A DNA stretch of 64,000 nucleotides from Planctomycetota bacterium (GTDB lineage Bacteria > Planctomycetota > UBA1135 > JACQFD01), in assembly GCA_016200225.1 (NCBI GenBank), contig JACQFD010000026.1, positions 124,001 through 188,000 of the forward strand, read 5' to 3'. This document shows, one piece after another, positions 1 through 9,461 of this stretch. The translations under genes and the position numbers were made by a program. A model generated the notes under the pieces. The model had not been told where the DNA came from. It worked only from the letters and a program-made list of their open reading frames with translations, and did no database searches. Position 1 is the stretch's first letter. The number at the start of each line of letters is the position of its first letter.

Positions 1-216
1 GTCGCGCACCAATCCCAGAATTTGTATCGCGTCGCCGTCGGGGAGTTTCAAATCCGTGAGAATCGCGTCGATTTCGACTTCGGATCTTAAACATTGGGCG
101 GCCTCGCGCACGCTCGCGGCGCGCACGACCGCGTAACCCTCGGATTCGAGAAGTTGTGAAATCGAATCGAGCACGAACGGCTCGTCGTCGATCAGTAAAA
201 TGTTGGATTCATTCAT
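1..216 (-). CDS. Response regulator receiver domain, partial (C-terminus outside window)
   Basis: The 72 visible residues form the N-terminal half of a CheY-like receiver domain. An acidic pair (LLIDDE, residues 8-12) and the phospho-acceptor Asp55 in the context LTDLKLPDG are visible. The ATG overlaps the TAA stop of the upstream histidine kinase by one base (TAATG), so the pair is translationally coupled and should be cognate. The output domain lies beyond the window edge, so it is not known whether this is a DNA-binding, sigma54-activating or stand-alone regulator. An NtrC-type regulator would fit the NtrB-like kinase, but that is inference. Confidence 0.85.
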   Translation of the reverse strand, partial: MNESNILLIDDEPFVLDSISQLLESEGYAVVRAASVREAAQCLRSEVEIDAILTDLKLPDGDAIQILGLVRD

Positions 217-1118
217 TACGTCACGGGAATTGTTATAATAAAGCGCGCGCCGCGCGGCGCGTCTTCATAACGAATCGAACCGCCGTTCGCGCGGGCGAGG
301 TTATTACAAATCCATAGGCCCAGGCCCGTGGATCCCCGCCCGCTGCGAAAAGGCTCGAAGAGTTTTTGTTTCATTTCGGCGGACACGCCCGGGCCGTCGT
401 CGCGAACCTCGACTTCGACGCGTTCCGCCCCCGCCCGCCGCGCGCAGAGGCGGATTTCGCCGCGCCCGCCGAGCGATTCGCGGGCGTTCAACGTTAAATT
501 TAATAAAATCCGCTCGATCGCGGACGCGTCGACGAAAATCGGCGAAACCCCGCCCTCGATTTCCGTTACGAATCGTATATTTACAAATCGCGGATCCTGC
601 TCCAGCGCTTTTTCGACGGAATGCAACAAATCGCCGGGCGACACCGTCACGCGGCGCGGCGGAGAGGGATTCGCCGCATCGAGCACGTCTTTGGTCAGTT
701 TTTCGATCTTTTGAAGCGCGGCTCGAATCGCGGCCGTGTGCGCGCGTCGTTTTTCGGCATCGCCCGTCTCGCGTTCGAGCAATGCAAGATAACCATTCAC
801 GCCCTGCAGCGGATTGTGGATTTCATGCGCGATCGCCGCCGAGAGCCGGCCGACTTCCGCCAGGCGCGCGGCATGTTCCATTTCGGCGGCGACGAGTCGA
901 TCCGCTTCGAGGCGCCCGTGCCGAACGGACATTCTAAATAATAACAATCCGGCGCCCCCCGTCGCGGTCACGGCAAGCGTCGTTGCGGCGATCACCCACG
1001 ACTCAAGCGCCCGCGAGCTGCCGGTTTCGGCAAACGTCGAGAATCCTACTAAAATCTCGAGCGCGACAGCGATTAGCATTCCGGCGGCTATCGCAATATG
1101 GCGTTCGCGGGGTTTCAT
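216..1118 (-). CDS. Membrane-bound sensor histidine kinase
   Basis: This 300-residue protein autophosphorylates on histidine and passes the phosphate to the adjacent receiver. Two membrane segments lie at about residues 9-30 and 41-62 with only a short loop between them, so there is no large periplasmic sensor domain. The H-box is AIAHEIHNPLQG, with phospho-acceptor His98. The ATPase domain has an N-box (NLTLNARES), a G1 box (DDGPGV) and a G2 box (STGLGLWIC). The H-box and size resemble NtrB/ZraS-type kinases. The 138 bases between its start and the next gene upstream (1119-1256) hold no recognisable gene and probably contain the promoter. Confidence 0.9.
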   Translation of the reverse strand: MKPRERHIAIAAGMLIAVALEILVGFSTFAETGSSRALESWVIAATTLAVTATGGAGLLLFRMSVRHGRLEADRLVAAEMEHAARLAEVGRLSAAIAHEIHNPLQGVNGYLALLERETGDAEKRRAHTAAIRAALQKIEKLTKDVLDAANPSPPRRVTVSPGDLLHSVEKALEQDPRFVNIRFVTEIEGGVSPIFVDASAIERILLNLTLNARESLGGRGEIRLCARRAGAERVEVEVRDDGPGVSAEMKQKLFEPFRSGRGSTGLGLWICNNLARANGGSIRYEDAPRGARFIITIPVT

Positions 1119-1256
1119 TCGGCCGGATTCGGAATGTCGGCTTCATAAGTGATCGCGGTCGCGAATGCGAGGAATTCCCAAACGACGATTCGCGACGACC
1201 CGCCGTGAAACGCAAGCGAACCGACGTCGCGCGTTTGCTCGAAAAACCGCGCGCGA

Positions 1257-2954
1257 TCAGTGCGCGTCGGCCGTGAAATCCGATGCCTGCACCCGGAGCG
1301 CCAGTTTTTTGGAATATTTACCGACGGTGGCTTGTTGAACCTTGATCCACGTTTTTGCCGTGACTCGCTGCACGAACTCCACGACGCGGTTCTTTTGTAA
1401 TCCTAACATTTTCCGCCATTCGTAATTGAGTTCGCAGATGAGCCATTCCGTGAATAACATATACATGACGAGGTAAATTCTCGTCACGAGCGCGGTCGGA
1501 ATCTTCGAAAGCGCGGGGGCGAACCGGTAAAGCCACGGGAAACGCACGACGATTGGGAAAAGATGATGTAAATTCTCCGACCAGCGCGCGTGCTTCAGTT
1601 TTAATATCGAATTTCTATTAAATCGCGGGTTGAATTCGGCCGCCTGGTCGAGAAGTCCCATCTCGCGCGTCATTTCGTTAATATCCGTTTCCGGGTAGGC
1701 CTGCATGATCGACACGAGCGGATGGTCGACTTTGGCTTCGATATTTAATTTTAACGTATCGAGATCGTCTTCGAAGGTCCCGCCCGGAATCGCGAGAATA
1801 TTCAACGATGTCAGGCGGATGCCGGCTTCGCGGATGTAGCGAGCCGAATTGGTAAGATGGTGTCGCATCGTTCCCTTGCGCAGCACTTCGTTGCGCAGAC
1901 GGTCGTTCGCGGCTTCGAAAGCGACGCGCGCGCTGACGCAACCCGACGTTTTTAACAGTTTCGCGACTTTTTCGGTCAGCAGATTCGATTGTAATATTAC
2001 AGAATACGGAAGTTTGACGCGCTGCGCATACAATTCGCAGAATTCCTCGACCCACTGCGTCCGAAGATTGAATATATCGTCGACGAAATGCACTTCCTTG
2101 ACGCCGAACGTGTCCCGCACCCATTCGATCTCCGACACCATGTGTTCGGGCGTGCGGGTTCGTAAATAATCGGTCATCGAGGCCGTGTAGACCTTGTCCT
2201 TCCACGCGTGGTGGAAACAAAACGAACATTTGTAAGGACAGCCGCGCGACGCCTGAAAATTCTTGCGTTCCATGTCGCGATAGAACGGACTCGCTTCATA
2301 AAGCGATTCGCGGTCGGGATATCCATTAATATCCAGATTCGCGAAGAGCGGGCGGATATCGTTATGGAAGATGTGGCCGTCTTCTTTAACATTCAAATTA
2401 TAAATATTCGACAACGGCCGGCCGTCGCGAAGGTTATTTAACAAATCCTGAAACGCCTGCTCGCCCTCGCCCTTGACGAGAACGTCGACGTAGGATTCAT
2501 GCTGCATTTCGGGAACGAACGTCGGATGGTGGCCGCCAAACACGGACAGAAAATTGTATTGATTCTTCAGCGCTTTGCACATTTCCATGACGTGCTTGTG
2601 AACGCCCGTCGTACACATGAAGCCGACGACGTCGGGTTCGTATTCTTTAACTCTCTTGATCCAGTTCGCGTCGGGCGTTACTACAAATTTGGGCAGGTGG
2701 CCGGCGTTTTTCGCGGCGCGCGAAATCCACTGCACGCCGAGGGGCTCCTGCGCCACACTCTCCTGAATGAATACAATGCGCTGCGGCCGACCTTGATGTT
2801 TAGAGTAAATCTTGCCGAGCGGCTGGTTGGAGGTGGTGCATTCCGTGGCCTTTGTGGCATTTACTGCCGCGCCGGCGCTGGAATTCGTAAGTGTCGCGGA
2901 TGCAGGGGTCATGTTGTACGTTCGGATGAAATCGGGCTTGCTGGAGTTCCGCAA
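1257..2954 (-). CDS. B12-binding-domain radical SAM protein
   Basis: A 565-residue protein with a cobalamin-binding-type Rossmann domain at about residues 57-185 followed by a radical SAM core. The CxxxCxxC cluster motif is Cys239, Cys243 and Cys246 (RGCPYKCSFCFHH). The C-terminal 100 residues are hydrophobic in places and include YLVMYMLFTEWLICE, suggesting membrane association. The layout is that of the BchE/HpnR/HpnJ-like class B methylase and cyclase superfamily, whose members act on lipids, tetrapyrroles and other small molecules. The substrate cannot be told from sequence. The first 45 residues are low-complexity and Met15 is an alternative start. Confidence 0.85.
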   Translation of the reverse strand: MRNSSKPDFIRTYNMTPASATLTNSSAGAAVNATKATECTTSNQPLGKIYSKHQGRPQRIVFIQESVAQEPLGVQWISRAAKNAGHLPKFVVTPDANWIKRVKEYEPDVVGFMCTTGVHKHVMEMCKALKNQYNFLSVFGGHHPTFVPEMQHESYVDVLVKGEGEQAFQDLLNNLRDGRPLSNIYNLNVKEDGHIFHNDIRPLFANLDINGYPDRESLYEASPFYRDMERKNFQASRGCPYKCSFCFHHAWKDKVYTASMTDYLRTRTPEHMVSEIEWVRDTFGVKEVHFVDDIFNLRTQWVEEFCELYAQRVKLPYSVILQSNLLTEKVAKLLKTSGCVSARVAFEAANDRLRNEVLRKGTMRHHLTNSARYIREAGIRLTSLNILAIPGGTFEDDLDTLKLNIEAKVDHPLVSIMQAYPETDINEMTREMGLLDQAAEFNPRFNRNSILKLKHARWSENLHHLFPIVVRFPWLYRFAPALSKIPTALVTRIYLVMYMLFTEWLICELNYEWRKMLGLQKNRVVEFVQRVTAKTWIKVQQATVGKYSKKLALRVQASDFTADAH

Positions 2955-3177
2955 AGGGCGGAATTCCTTGCGTTTGCACGTCGTGTTCGATCGGAATTTC
3001 GACGGAAACGCGCGCGATCAACACTGTGGACCAATTCGCGTGCCGCTGCCATTCATAGGGGCAAATTCGAAAGAATTTACCGATGGCCCATAGGCGCTAT
3101 GAGAATTGCATAATGTCTGGTGGTTTTCGAGGGGTGCGATGCCGATAGACTTCCGGATGCCAACGACAGGACCTGAA

Positions 3178-3999
3178 ATGCCCAGCCCAACCCGATTGCG
3201 TGCAATCTTTTTTGATATCGACGACACGCTTTTTTCGACGACGGTCTTCGCCGACAAGGCGCGCCGCGCCGCCGTGGACGCGATGCTCGCGCACGGACTT
3301 CTCGGCGACCGCGACCTGCTGATGCGCGAATTGAATGAAGTCGTCGCCGAATTTTCGAGCAACTATGAACACCACCTCGACAAGTTGCTTTTGCGGCTTC
3401 CGGCAAGCCAACTGAACGGTCGAAACCCCGCGATTCTCGTGGCTGCGGGCGTCGTCGCGTACCACGAAACGAAGTCGCGCGAACTCCGCGTCTACGACGA
3501 CGTTTATGAAGTCTTGCGCGAACTCGGAAAGAGCGGACTTTTGTTAGGAATCATTTCGGCGGGACTCACGGTCAAGCAGGCTGAAAAAGTCGTCCGCCTG
3601 AAAATCACCGAATTTCTCGACCCGCGCGCGATTTTTATTAGCGATCAAATCGGCATCAGCAAACCGAATCCTAAATTATATAGAAAAGCGTGCGAAGCCG
3701 TCGGCATCGAGCCGCGCGAGGCGATGTACGTCGGCGACAATCCCAAAGCCGACGTCGAGCCCGCGAAAAAACTGGGAATGGTCAGCGTGTGGATGCGCCG
3801 TTCGGGCCGGCACACGCTCGAACCCAACGCGCCGCAGCCGGATTATCAAATTCGAAATTTTCACGAACTGCGCGATTTATTATTAAAGGATTTTAACGTA
3901 AATTTTCCTAGCGCGGGCCTTCGAACGCCTGGCGAATCGCCCGCGCCCAAAGAAACCGAAAAATCGGGCGGAATAAAGGACCTCGGAGCCGGAGCGTGA
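3178..3999 (+). CDS. HAD-superfamily hydrolase (YjjG-like)
   Basis: A 273-residue haloacid-dehalogenase-type phosphatase. The nucleophile motif is FFDIDDTLF with Asp13 and Asp15. Motif II is GIISAGLT, the motif III lysine sits in GISKPNPKLY and motif IV is YVGDNPKADV. The helical cap between motifs I and II places it with subfamily I enzymes that dephosphorylate small phosphorylated metabolites or nucleotides. I chose the ATG directly before PSPTRLRAIFFD. An upstream in-frame ATG at 3106 would add 24 residues with no resemblance to the family. The last 35 residues are a Pro/Glu/Lys-rich tail. It stands alone on the plus strand. Confidence 0.85.
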   Translation: MPSPTRLRAIFFDIDDTLFSTTVFADKARRAAVDAMLAHGLLGDRDLLMRELNEVVAEFSSNYEHHLDKLLLRLPASQLNGRNPAILVAAGVVAYHETKSRELRVYDDVYEVLRELGKSGLLLGIISAGLTVKQAEKVVRLKITEFLDPRAIFISDQIGISKPNPKLYRKACEAVGIEPREAMYVGDNPKADVEPAKKLGMVSVWMRRSGRHTLEPNAPQPDYQIRNFHELRDLLLKDFNVNFPSAGLRTPGESPAPKETEKSGGIKDLGAGA

Positions 4000-4037
4000 G
4001 GAGCGGCGGCGCGAGACATCCGTAGTTTCAAACCAGC

Positions 4038-4685
4038 TTACTTACAATATCCCAATCCCGCGGTCGCGCCCGCGTGGCTTGGGTAAATCGCGAGCGCATC
4101 GCGGAAACATCCTTCGGCCACGACTTTCTTGCCCAGCGCGAGATGCGAATAGCCGAGACCCGAGCGCATGTCGGCGTCCGAGGGATAGAGCGCAAGCACT
4201 TTTTGATACAGTTCGACGGCGGCGACGAAATTGTTACGTTTGTAATAGGTCCACGCCAGCCGCGACATTCCATAATAATTTTTCGGATCCCGAGCGAGCG
4301 CGTCGCGCCCCGCTTTTTCTGCGTCGTCGTACTTCTCCTGCGACACGAGCGCGAGTTGTAGGCCGAGAATCGGTTCGACGGCATTGGTTTCGGCCAGCGC
4401 CGCCGCTTTATACGATTCCGCGGCGGCGGCGTAGTCGTTGGCCAGAAGCTCGAGATAGGCGATTCTCAATCTTGGGAAATATAATTTTGGATTCGAGTCG
4501 AAGACGGTCTTCATGCATCGCAGCGCGCCGATGTAATCGTTCGCGTTCTGCAGTTTATAACTATCCGAGAGCGCCTTGGTCACCGGATCCTCGGCCGGCG
4601 CCGCGTTTTTTGTATTTTGAAGCGCAAGCAGCGTCGCAAAAGCGAGCGGCGGTAATATTGCAATAATGTGTCGTACGTTTGCCAT
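4038..4685 (-). CDS. TPR-repeat protein, probably exported
   Basis: A 215-residue protein with a short N-terminal hydrophobic stretch (IIAILPPLAFATLLAL) that looks like a signal peptide or anchor. It is followed by about four tetratricopeptide repeats from residue 40 to the end, including DYIGALRCMKTVFDSNPK, KYDDAEKAGRDALARDPK and NFVAAVELYQKVLALYPSD. TPRs form a protein-interaction scaffold, and no catalytic domain is visible. It lies 65 bases downstream of the urea-transporter/peptidase gene on the same strand, so it could be co-transcribed with that cassette, but nothing else ties it to it. Confidence 0.75.
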   Translation of the reverse strand: MANVRHIIAILPPLAFATLLALQNTKNAAPAEDPVTKALSDSYKLQNANDYIGALRCMKTVFDSNPKLYFPRLRIAYLELLANDYAAAAESYKAAALAETNAVEPILGLQLALVSQEKYDDAEKAGRDALARDPKNYYGMSRLAWTYYKRNNFVAAVELYQKVLALYPSDADMRSGLGYSHLALGKKVVAEGCFRDALAIYPSHAGATAGLGYCK

Positions 4686-4750
4686 GGAGTGTATCGCGCG
4701 GATTGAATAATTTAATTATGAGAAGGGATAAATTGTGCGGGTTTGTAATA

Positions 4751-6922
4751 TTAACGATTCGCCGACGGTTTCGAATTAGCCCGCCGGAGAACGAACGGCG
4801 GGCTCGAAGGCAAACGAAGATCCAGACACTCGAGGCGGCGAATGCCGCGCTCGTCGAGTTCGACGCGCGATTCGAAGCGTGGGCGCATTCGTGCGCGAAC
4901 GCCAAATGCGACGGCGCCGCGAATTGTAATCATGCGATCGGATTGGCGGACGGCGGTGTACTCAACCCGGGTCGCAAGCGGATCGAAAACGACCCGCAAC
5001 GGCGCAACCATACGGTTCAGCGAGCGCGTTAACATCGCGGCGGCGGGCGGTTCGTCTGTCCAGGACCAACTTGTCGCGTCCACCACAACCGGAAAGCGCG
5101 AAAGCGCGATCCAAAGTTTCCGAAGCGGATCGGAATTGTTGCCTGTGTGCGCGGTGAATACAACTTCCGCGGAATTAACAATAAAGTGAAGGCGATCGCC
5201 GCGATCGATGTCGCGGAGCCATCGTTCGCCAATGGATGAAATTTCGCTGACGGCGCGGAGGACGCATGCGTCGTTTGCGTCGACGAAATTAACCGTGGCG
5301 CCGGGCATCAACGACGTCGCGAGTGCAGAGTCTTGAGTTCCTACAGTTCCCGAGATCCGCTCTCCCTCGACGGGACAGCCAAACGCAATGAATTGCACAC
5401 CGTTGCCGTTCGATGTTCTGTAGTGAACAAACCGGGCCGGAATCGCAGCCGCGCCAAGTTCTTCTGTTCTTTGTGCTTGAAAGTGAATGTGTGCTCTCGG
5501 ACTTCGCCCCGAAGAGCCGCACAGCGCGATCGGTTGTCCGGCGGCCACGAATTGACCGCGCGCGACCAAGATGGATCCAAGTTTCAGATGGGCGACGACA
5601 CTGTAGAACGCCGCGCCATGCTGAAGAACAATGGCATTTCCCCACGGATGTGCTGTGTCTACCGCGCTGGGAGCACTGTCTGGCACGCCGTCATGAACGG
5701 CCACGACAGTGCCCGAACCCGGCGCGAGTACCTGCTCGCCGAAGCTGAAATAATCCTCCTTGACCGTCCCCTTGTCTTGAAATGGGAATCCGCGGCTGTC
5801 TACGATTTCAAAATCCCATGCATGTATCCACGGTCCGCGATGCGTGTGGCTTCCGCCAACACCCTGCGAGACCGACCATGTGCCTTTCTGTGTACTTCCC
5901 ATCGGTAATTTAAATTCGGGCACGCCGGGGATACCGAAACGCCGGGATCTTGAAAGGAACAGTTCCAAGTTGGCCTCCGGCGTCGCGCCGGGAATCGTGC
6001 ATTCCATAGGCAATCGCACATGCGTTCTCAATTGTAAAGAACGGGCGAGGCAGAGCGTGACCAGGGCGAAGGGCGCGCTCAGAATCGGAAGACCCACGCG
6101 GTTCATGAACGACGTAACACCAACGACGATCAACGTACACAGCGCGGAACCAAAAATGGCTACCAGAGTCGCCGCGTGGCCGGGAGTATGCAATGCCGCT
6201 CCGAGCGCGAGCGATGCGAGCGTGGAATTGTAAACACAAGTCGTTTCCACTTCAGTACCCGCCTCGGGAAGGATGATACGGCACATGCCAACAGCGAGCG
6301 CAGCGCCAACAACCGACATCGCCGCGCCAATTGGCGTCGCGAAAACCAGAGTGCTCAGGATGACCAGACCCTCCAAGTCGGATGCACGGCAGTAGATCGC
6401 AGCAAGTCCCTTCAAGATTCCGTGCGCAGGGTCGGGCAACGGAGACAAATCAGGCAGTAGCGATCGCGCCGGAATGAGCGTGATTCCGTCGATTGGCATG
6501 GCTGGTATCAGCAATACCGCGAGTATGACAAACGGCAGAATCAACGCGGGAAGGCGACAGCTGGTGTACAGGCGATTCGAGAGTACGACCATCAGGGGAA
6601 CACTCCCCATTCCCGCCAATATTACAATTGTCGCCGTCAAGAGTCCAAGATCCCGTCCGGAGACCATGAACAGTCCAAGAAGCGCCGCATTGTATCCGTG
6701 TGCTCCGCGAAGGCGCGTCTCCGTGGAATAGCCAATCCATGCGGAAACTGCGTGTGCTGCGAGCACTGCCAGAAGTCCCGCCACGCCGGAAGCCGGCTGT
6801 AGGAGTGTCATCAAGAACAGTGCAGATCCAACGCGCCAATCGGAACTGAACAAGACCTGACCGTAGGCGCGCATGCACGCTGCCGCCTCGGCGGCCATGA
6901 TCTTGGTTCGTGTCGTCGACAT
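4751..6922 (-). CDS. Urea-transporter-like membrane domain fused to M23 (LytM) peptidase
   Basis: A fusion of about 723 residues. The N-terminal 300 residues are hydrophobic with around ten membrane segments. They carry the duplicated urea-transporter hallmark, seen once as GYNAALLGLF and again as VYNSTLASLALG. The C-terminal part is a lysostaphin/LytM-type fold, with a metal-site segment ending in HAWDFE, then AHLKLGS and the HxH motif RAHIHFQ. M23 enzymes cut glycyl or D-amino-acid peptide bonds, usually in peptidoglycan, and the urea-transporter fold conducts urea or small amides. The ATG at 6922 has a GGGG ribosome-binding stretch just upstream. A TTG at 6955 overlapping the upstream stop (TTGA) is the alternative. 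It is the last gene of the PqqD/ATP-grasp/decarboxylase cassette. Confidence 0.85.
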   Translation of the reverse strand: MSTTRTKIMAAEAAACMRAYGQVLFSSDWRVGSALFLMTLLQPASGVAGLLAVLAAHAVSAWIGYSTETRLRGAHGYNAALLGLFMVSGRDLGLLTATIVILAGMGSVPLMVVLSNRLYTSCRLPALILPFVILAVLLIPAMPIDGITLIPARSLLPDLSPLPDPAHGILKGLAAIYCRASDLEGLVILSTLVFATPIGAAMSVVGAALAVGMCRIILPEAGTEVETTCVYNSTLASLALGAALHTPGHAATLVAIFGSALCTLIVVGVTSFMNRVGLPILSAPFALVTLCLARSLQLRTHVRLPMECTIPGATPEANLELFLSRSRRFGIPGVPEFKLPMGSTQKGTWSVSQGVGGSHTHRGPWIHAWDFEIVDSRGFPFQDKGTVKEDYFSFGEQVLAPGSGTVVAVHDGVPDSAPSAVDTAHPWGNAIVLQHGAAFYSVVAHLKLGSILVARGQFVAAGQPIALCGSSGRSPRAHIHFQAQRTEELGAAAIPARFVHYRTSNGNGVQFIAFGCPVEGERISGTVGTQDSALATSLMPGATVNFVDANDACVLRAVSEISSIGERWLRDIDRGDRLHFIVNSAEVVFTAHTGNNSDPLRKLWIALSRFPVVVDATSWSWTDEPPAAAMLTRSLNRMVAPLRVVFDPLATRVEYTAVRQSDRMITIRGAVAFGVRARMRPRFESRVELDERGIRRLECLDLRLPSSPPFVLRRANSKPSANR

Positions 6923-6951
6923 GTGCCCCGCGAAACTGCGAATTTCGAGGA

Positions 6952-8340
6952 TCAAACGGGTCGCGATGTCGGAGCGCTTCGGTTGCCCTCTTCGCGCGGC
7001 TTGAATCGTTCCGGTAGTCGCTCAGGTCCGTCCAAGTCGTCCAACACTTCCGCGCGGCGAATACACTCCGCCACACCCGATTCGTTAACAAGCACAACGG
7101 CCGGACGCAGTCGAATGAACTGCATGGACTGTGTGAAGGCGTACGCGCCGACGGGGTGTACAACCAAGTGGTCTCCGGGTCTCAAATCGGGAAGAGGTAC
7201 GGACTCCCGAATGCAATCGATGTTCATGCAGAGCGGACCGTACACCGCGGTTTCTTCCAGCAATCCGTCCGTTGCCCGATCGGTCTCGATGCCAAGACGA
7301 TACCACCATGCGGTAAACAGCAGATTCACTCCCGCGTCCACGACCACTCCCTTGCGACCGTTGGCAAGACTCTTGGAACTCACGACCGTTGTTATCAAAG
7401 TGCCTGCATCATCGACGATCGCGCGCCCGGGTTCGATGAGCAGCGGCAACAGTCGAGTGCGACCGTTGCCGGCACTCATGAGTGCTGTTGAAATGGCTTC
7501 TGCATAGTTATCAATCGTCGGCGCGATTCCGCCGGCATAGTACTGACTTCCAAGAGTATTGTTGGACGCGAATCCGCCTCCAAGATCCAAATGTGTTGGC
7601 GATACTCCGAACATCTTTTCAATTTCCGCCGCGAATTCGGCAATCTGCTTCGCCGCTTTCGAGTATGCCCCCGGATCCAGGATGTAGGTTCCGATGTGAC
7701 AGTGTAGACCGCCGAGCGTCAGGCGACCTCCCGCGGCGATCCTTCGAACCGCCTGCGCCGCCTGTCCGCTCGCCAAATCGAAACCAAATCGATCCCACCG
7801 AGGGTGTACTCCGGCGTCAACGCCCACGCGCACGCCCACAACCGGCTTTGTGTTCATTTCTGCTGCGAGTCTTTCAATCGAGTAGATCTCGTCAAGACTG
7901 TCCGCATGTAGGATTGCGTCTTCGCGAATCGCGCGCACTAACTCATCGCGCGTCTTCATGGGTCCATTGAATACAATTCGGTTTCCCGGAATGCCGAGTC
8001 TGCGCGCTTTTTCGTACTCCATTCCCGAGACAACTTCCGCAAGACTTCCCTCTTGATGTTGAATGGCGCAAATCGCGCCGAGATAATTTGTCTTGTACGA
8101 ACAACAGAGCGTCACATTGGGATGCCGCCGACCGAAGGCCTCGCGAGCTTCGCGAACTCTCGAGCGTATGCGGCGTTCCGAAAATACAAATAACGGAGAT
8201 CCGTATTCCGCGCAGAGTTTCTCAATCGAGAGTCCTTCCACGCTCTCGCGGCGCGCAATCCCCGATGCGAGGCCGGCTTTGTTCATGCGTCCGACGACAT
8301 TGCGAACCATCGCGGGGCGTTCGTAGGGTTTGCGTATCAT
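6952..8340 (-). CDS. PLP-dependent decarboxylase, LysA/ornithine-DC group IV type
   Basis: A 462-residue fold-type III enzyme. The PLP-binding lysine is Lys83 in CCSYKTNY. A conserved HIGTYI follows, then GGGF for the PLP phosphate, EPGRAIV, and the active-site cysteine motif YGPLCMNID, which corresponds to GPxCxSxD in LysA. The final active-site motif is GAYAFTQSMQF. Such enzymes decarboxylate diaminopimelate, ornithine, lysine, arginine or carboxynorspermidine. The motifs deviate enough from LysA that a housekeeping lysine role is doubtful. The gene sits between an ATP-grasp enzyme and the urea-transporter/peptidase fusion, so its product or substrate may be shared with them. Its sequence has few of the AT-rich islands typical of the surrounding genes. 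Confidence 0.85.
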   Translation of the reverse strand: MIRKPYERPAMVRNVVGRMNKAGLASGIARRESVEGLSIEKLCAEYGSPLFVFSERRIRSRVREAREAFGRRHPNVTLCCSYKTNYLGAICAIQHQEGSLAEVVSGMEYEKARRLGIPGNRIVFNGPMKTRDELVRAIREDAILHADSLDEIYSIERLAAEMNTKPVVGVRVGVDAGVHPRWDRFGFDLASGQAAQAVRRIAAGGRLTLGGLHCHIGTYILDPGAYSKAAKQIAEFAAEIEKMFGVSPTHLDLGGGFASNNTLGSQYYAGGIAPTIDNYAEAISTALMSAGNGRTRLLPLLIEPGRAIVDDAGTLITTVVSSKSLANGRKGVVVDAGVNLLFTAWWYRLGIETDRATDGLLEETAVYGPLCMNIDCIRESVPLPDLRPGDHLVVHPVGAYAFTQSMQFIRLRPAVVLVNESGVAECIRRAEVLDDLDGPERLPERFKPREEGNRSAPTSRPV

Positions 8341-8387
8341 TTAATTACAATAATGAATGTGCGTTCGCGTTTCGTAGTGATTACACA

Positions 8388-9461
8388 TTATGAATTCGAT
8401 TCGCGCGGCCGTCGCCGACCGCCCGAGAGCACCGCTTCCAAATCTGCGATTTCTCCGAACGCTTCCGAAGCGTGTCGGATGTACCAGACTCCCGATCGCG
8501 GCACCGAGTAGATCGGAATCGCCCTTCCCAGTGCCATATTGAGCAGTCCCAAGGGCAAATTCACACCCGCTCGCGTCGCAAGTCGGACCCATGCCGGGAA
8601 TCGCGGGTTAAACTCGATAAGATATATCTGATTGTTTTTTCGGGCGCGCATCAATTCGATTTCGCACCCGCCGTTCCACTTCAATTCGCGAACGATTCGA
8701 GCGGCGGTGTCGGTCAAGTCTTCATCGAGGATTGTCATGCCGCCCCATGCTTTCCCAAGTTTTGTTAACATCGTTTTTCGCATTGAGACCGCTCCGCGCA
8801 TGTCCCCTGATCCATCGCCAAGCGCAACGACATTGTACTCTTCGCCGACGACAAATTCCTGTGCAAGCAGCGGCAAACCCCAACGCGCCGAGAGCCGGTG
8901 AAATGCTAAGATTGCCTCCGCTGCACTGTACACAATTTCGGCTTCGTAATATGGACCCTTCACAACCATTGGAAATCCAAGCCGTAACCCTGCATTCGCA
9001 AGCGATGTCACGTCCCGTACTGTGAGCGTTTCCGGTGTCGCAACGCGGCATGCGTGGGCGAGTTCCGGCAGTCGATCCTTGGAGCGGCGCGCAAGCGCAT
9101 CGGCAGTGGGCGCGACAAAGCGTACTCCCCGCGCGCCGAGTTCCTTTGTGCTGGCAACCAGTACAGGCAACTCCACATCGAGGCATGGAATGAACACATC
9201 GAATCTGCACTCGGCATGGATTGCAAACAACCGATTCAAGTATGCGTCGACGCCAACGCTCGGGTAGGGCAACAAATACGCCTCGTCGACGAGATTGCGG
9301 CAGTGCAGACCCGAGTCGAGCGCGTCATATGCGAGGCCGATGACATGGATGGAGTCTCCAAGTGCTTCGCGGAGACTCTCGATAACGCCGGGCCCGGGCT
9401 GGCAGTTCTCGCCGAGATGCAGACCCGATACGGCGATTCGCAAGCGCGAAGTACTACTCAC
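8388..9461 (-). CDS. ATP-grasp domain protein (carboxylate-amine ligase type)
   Basis: A 357-residue protein with a pre-ATP-grasp Rossmann-like N-terminus to about residue 125. The ATP-grasp core includes GFPMVVKGPYYEA (ATP-binding lysine), QEFVVGEEYNVVAL and the metal-binding CEIELMRA and YLIEFNPRFPAW. The pattern resembles carbamoyl-phosphate synthase large-subunit-like ligases that join a carboxylate to an amine through an acyl phosphate. Its start overlaps the stop of the PqqD-like gene by four bases (ATGA), so the two are translationally coupled. A role in ligating an amino acid or amine to a carrier peptide is an inference from this coupling. It is poor in TTGTAA-type islands compared with its neighbours. 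Confidence 0.85.
   Translation of the reverse strand: MSSTSRLRIAVSGLHLGENCQPGPGVIESLREALGDSIHVIGLAYDALDSGLHCRNLVDEAYLLPYPSVGVDAYLNRLFAIHAECRFDVFIPCLDVELPVLVASTKELGARGVRFVAPTADALARRSKDRLPELAHACRVATPETLTVRDVTSLANAGLRLGFPMVVKGPYYEAEIVYSAAEAILAFHRLSARWGLPLLAQEFVVGEEYNVVALGDGSGDMRGAVSMRKTMLTKLGKAWGGMTILDEDLTDTAARIVRELKWNGGCEIELMRARKNNQIYLIEFNPRFPAWVRLATRAGVNLPLGLLNMALGRAIPIYSVPRSGVWYIRHASEAFGEIADLEAVLSGGRRRPRESNS

Noticed and set aside
3106..3177. N-terminal extension of the HAD hydrolase from an upstream ATG
   Set aside because: The 24 extra residues have no family similarity, and the internal ATG at 3178 places the DxD motif at the usual distance from the start.
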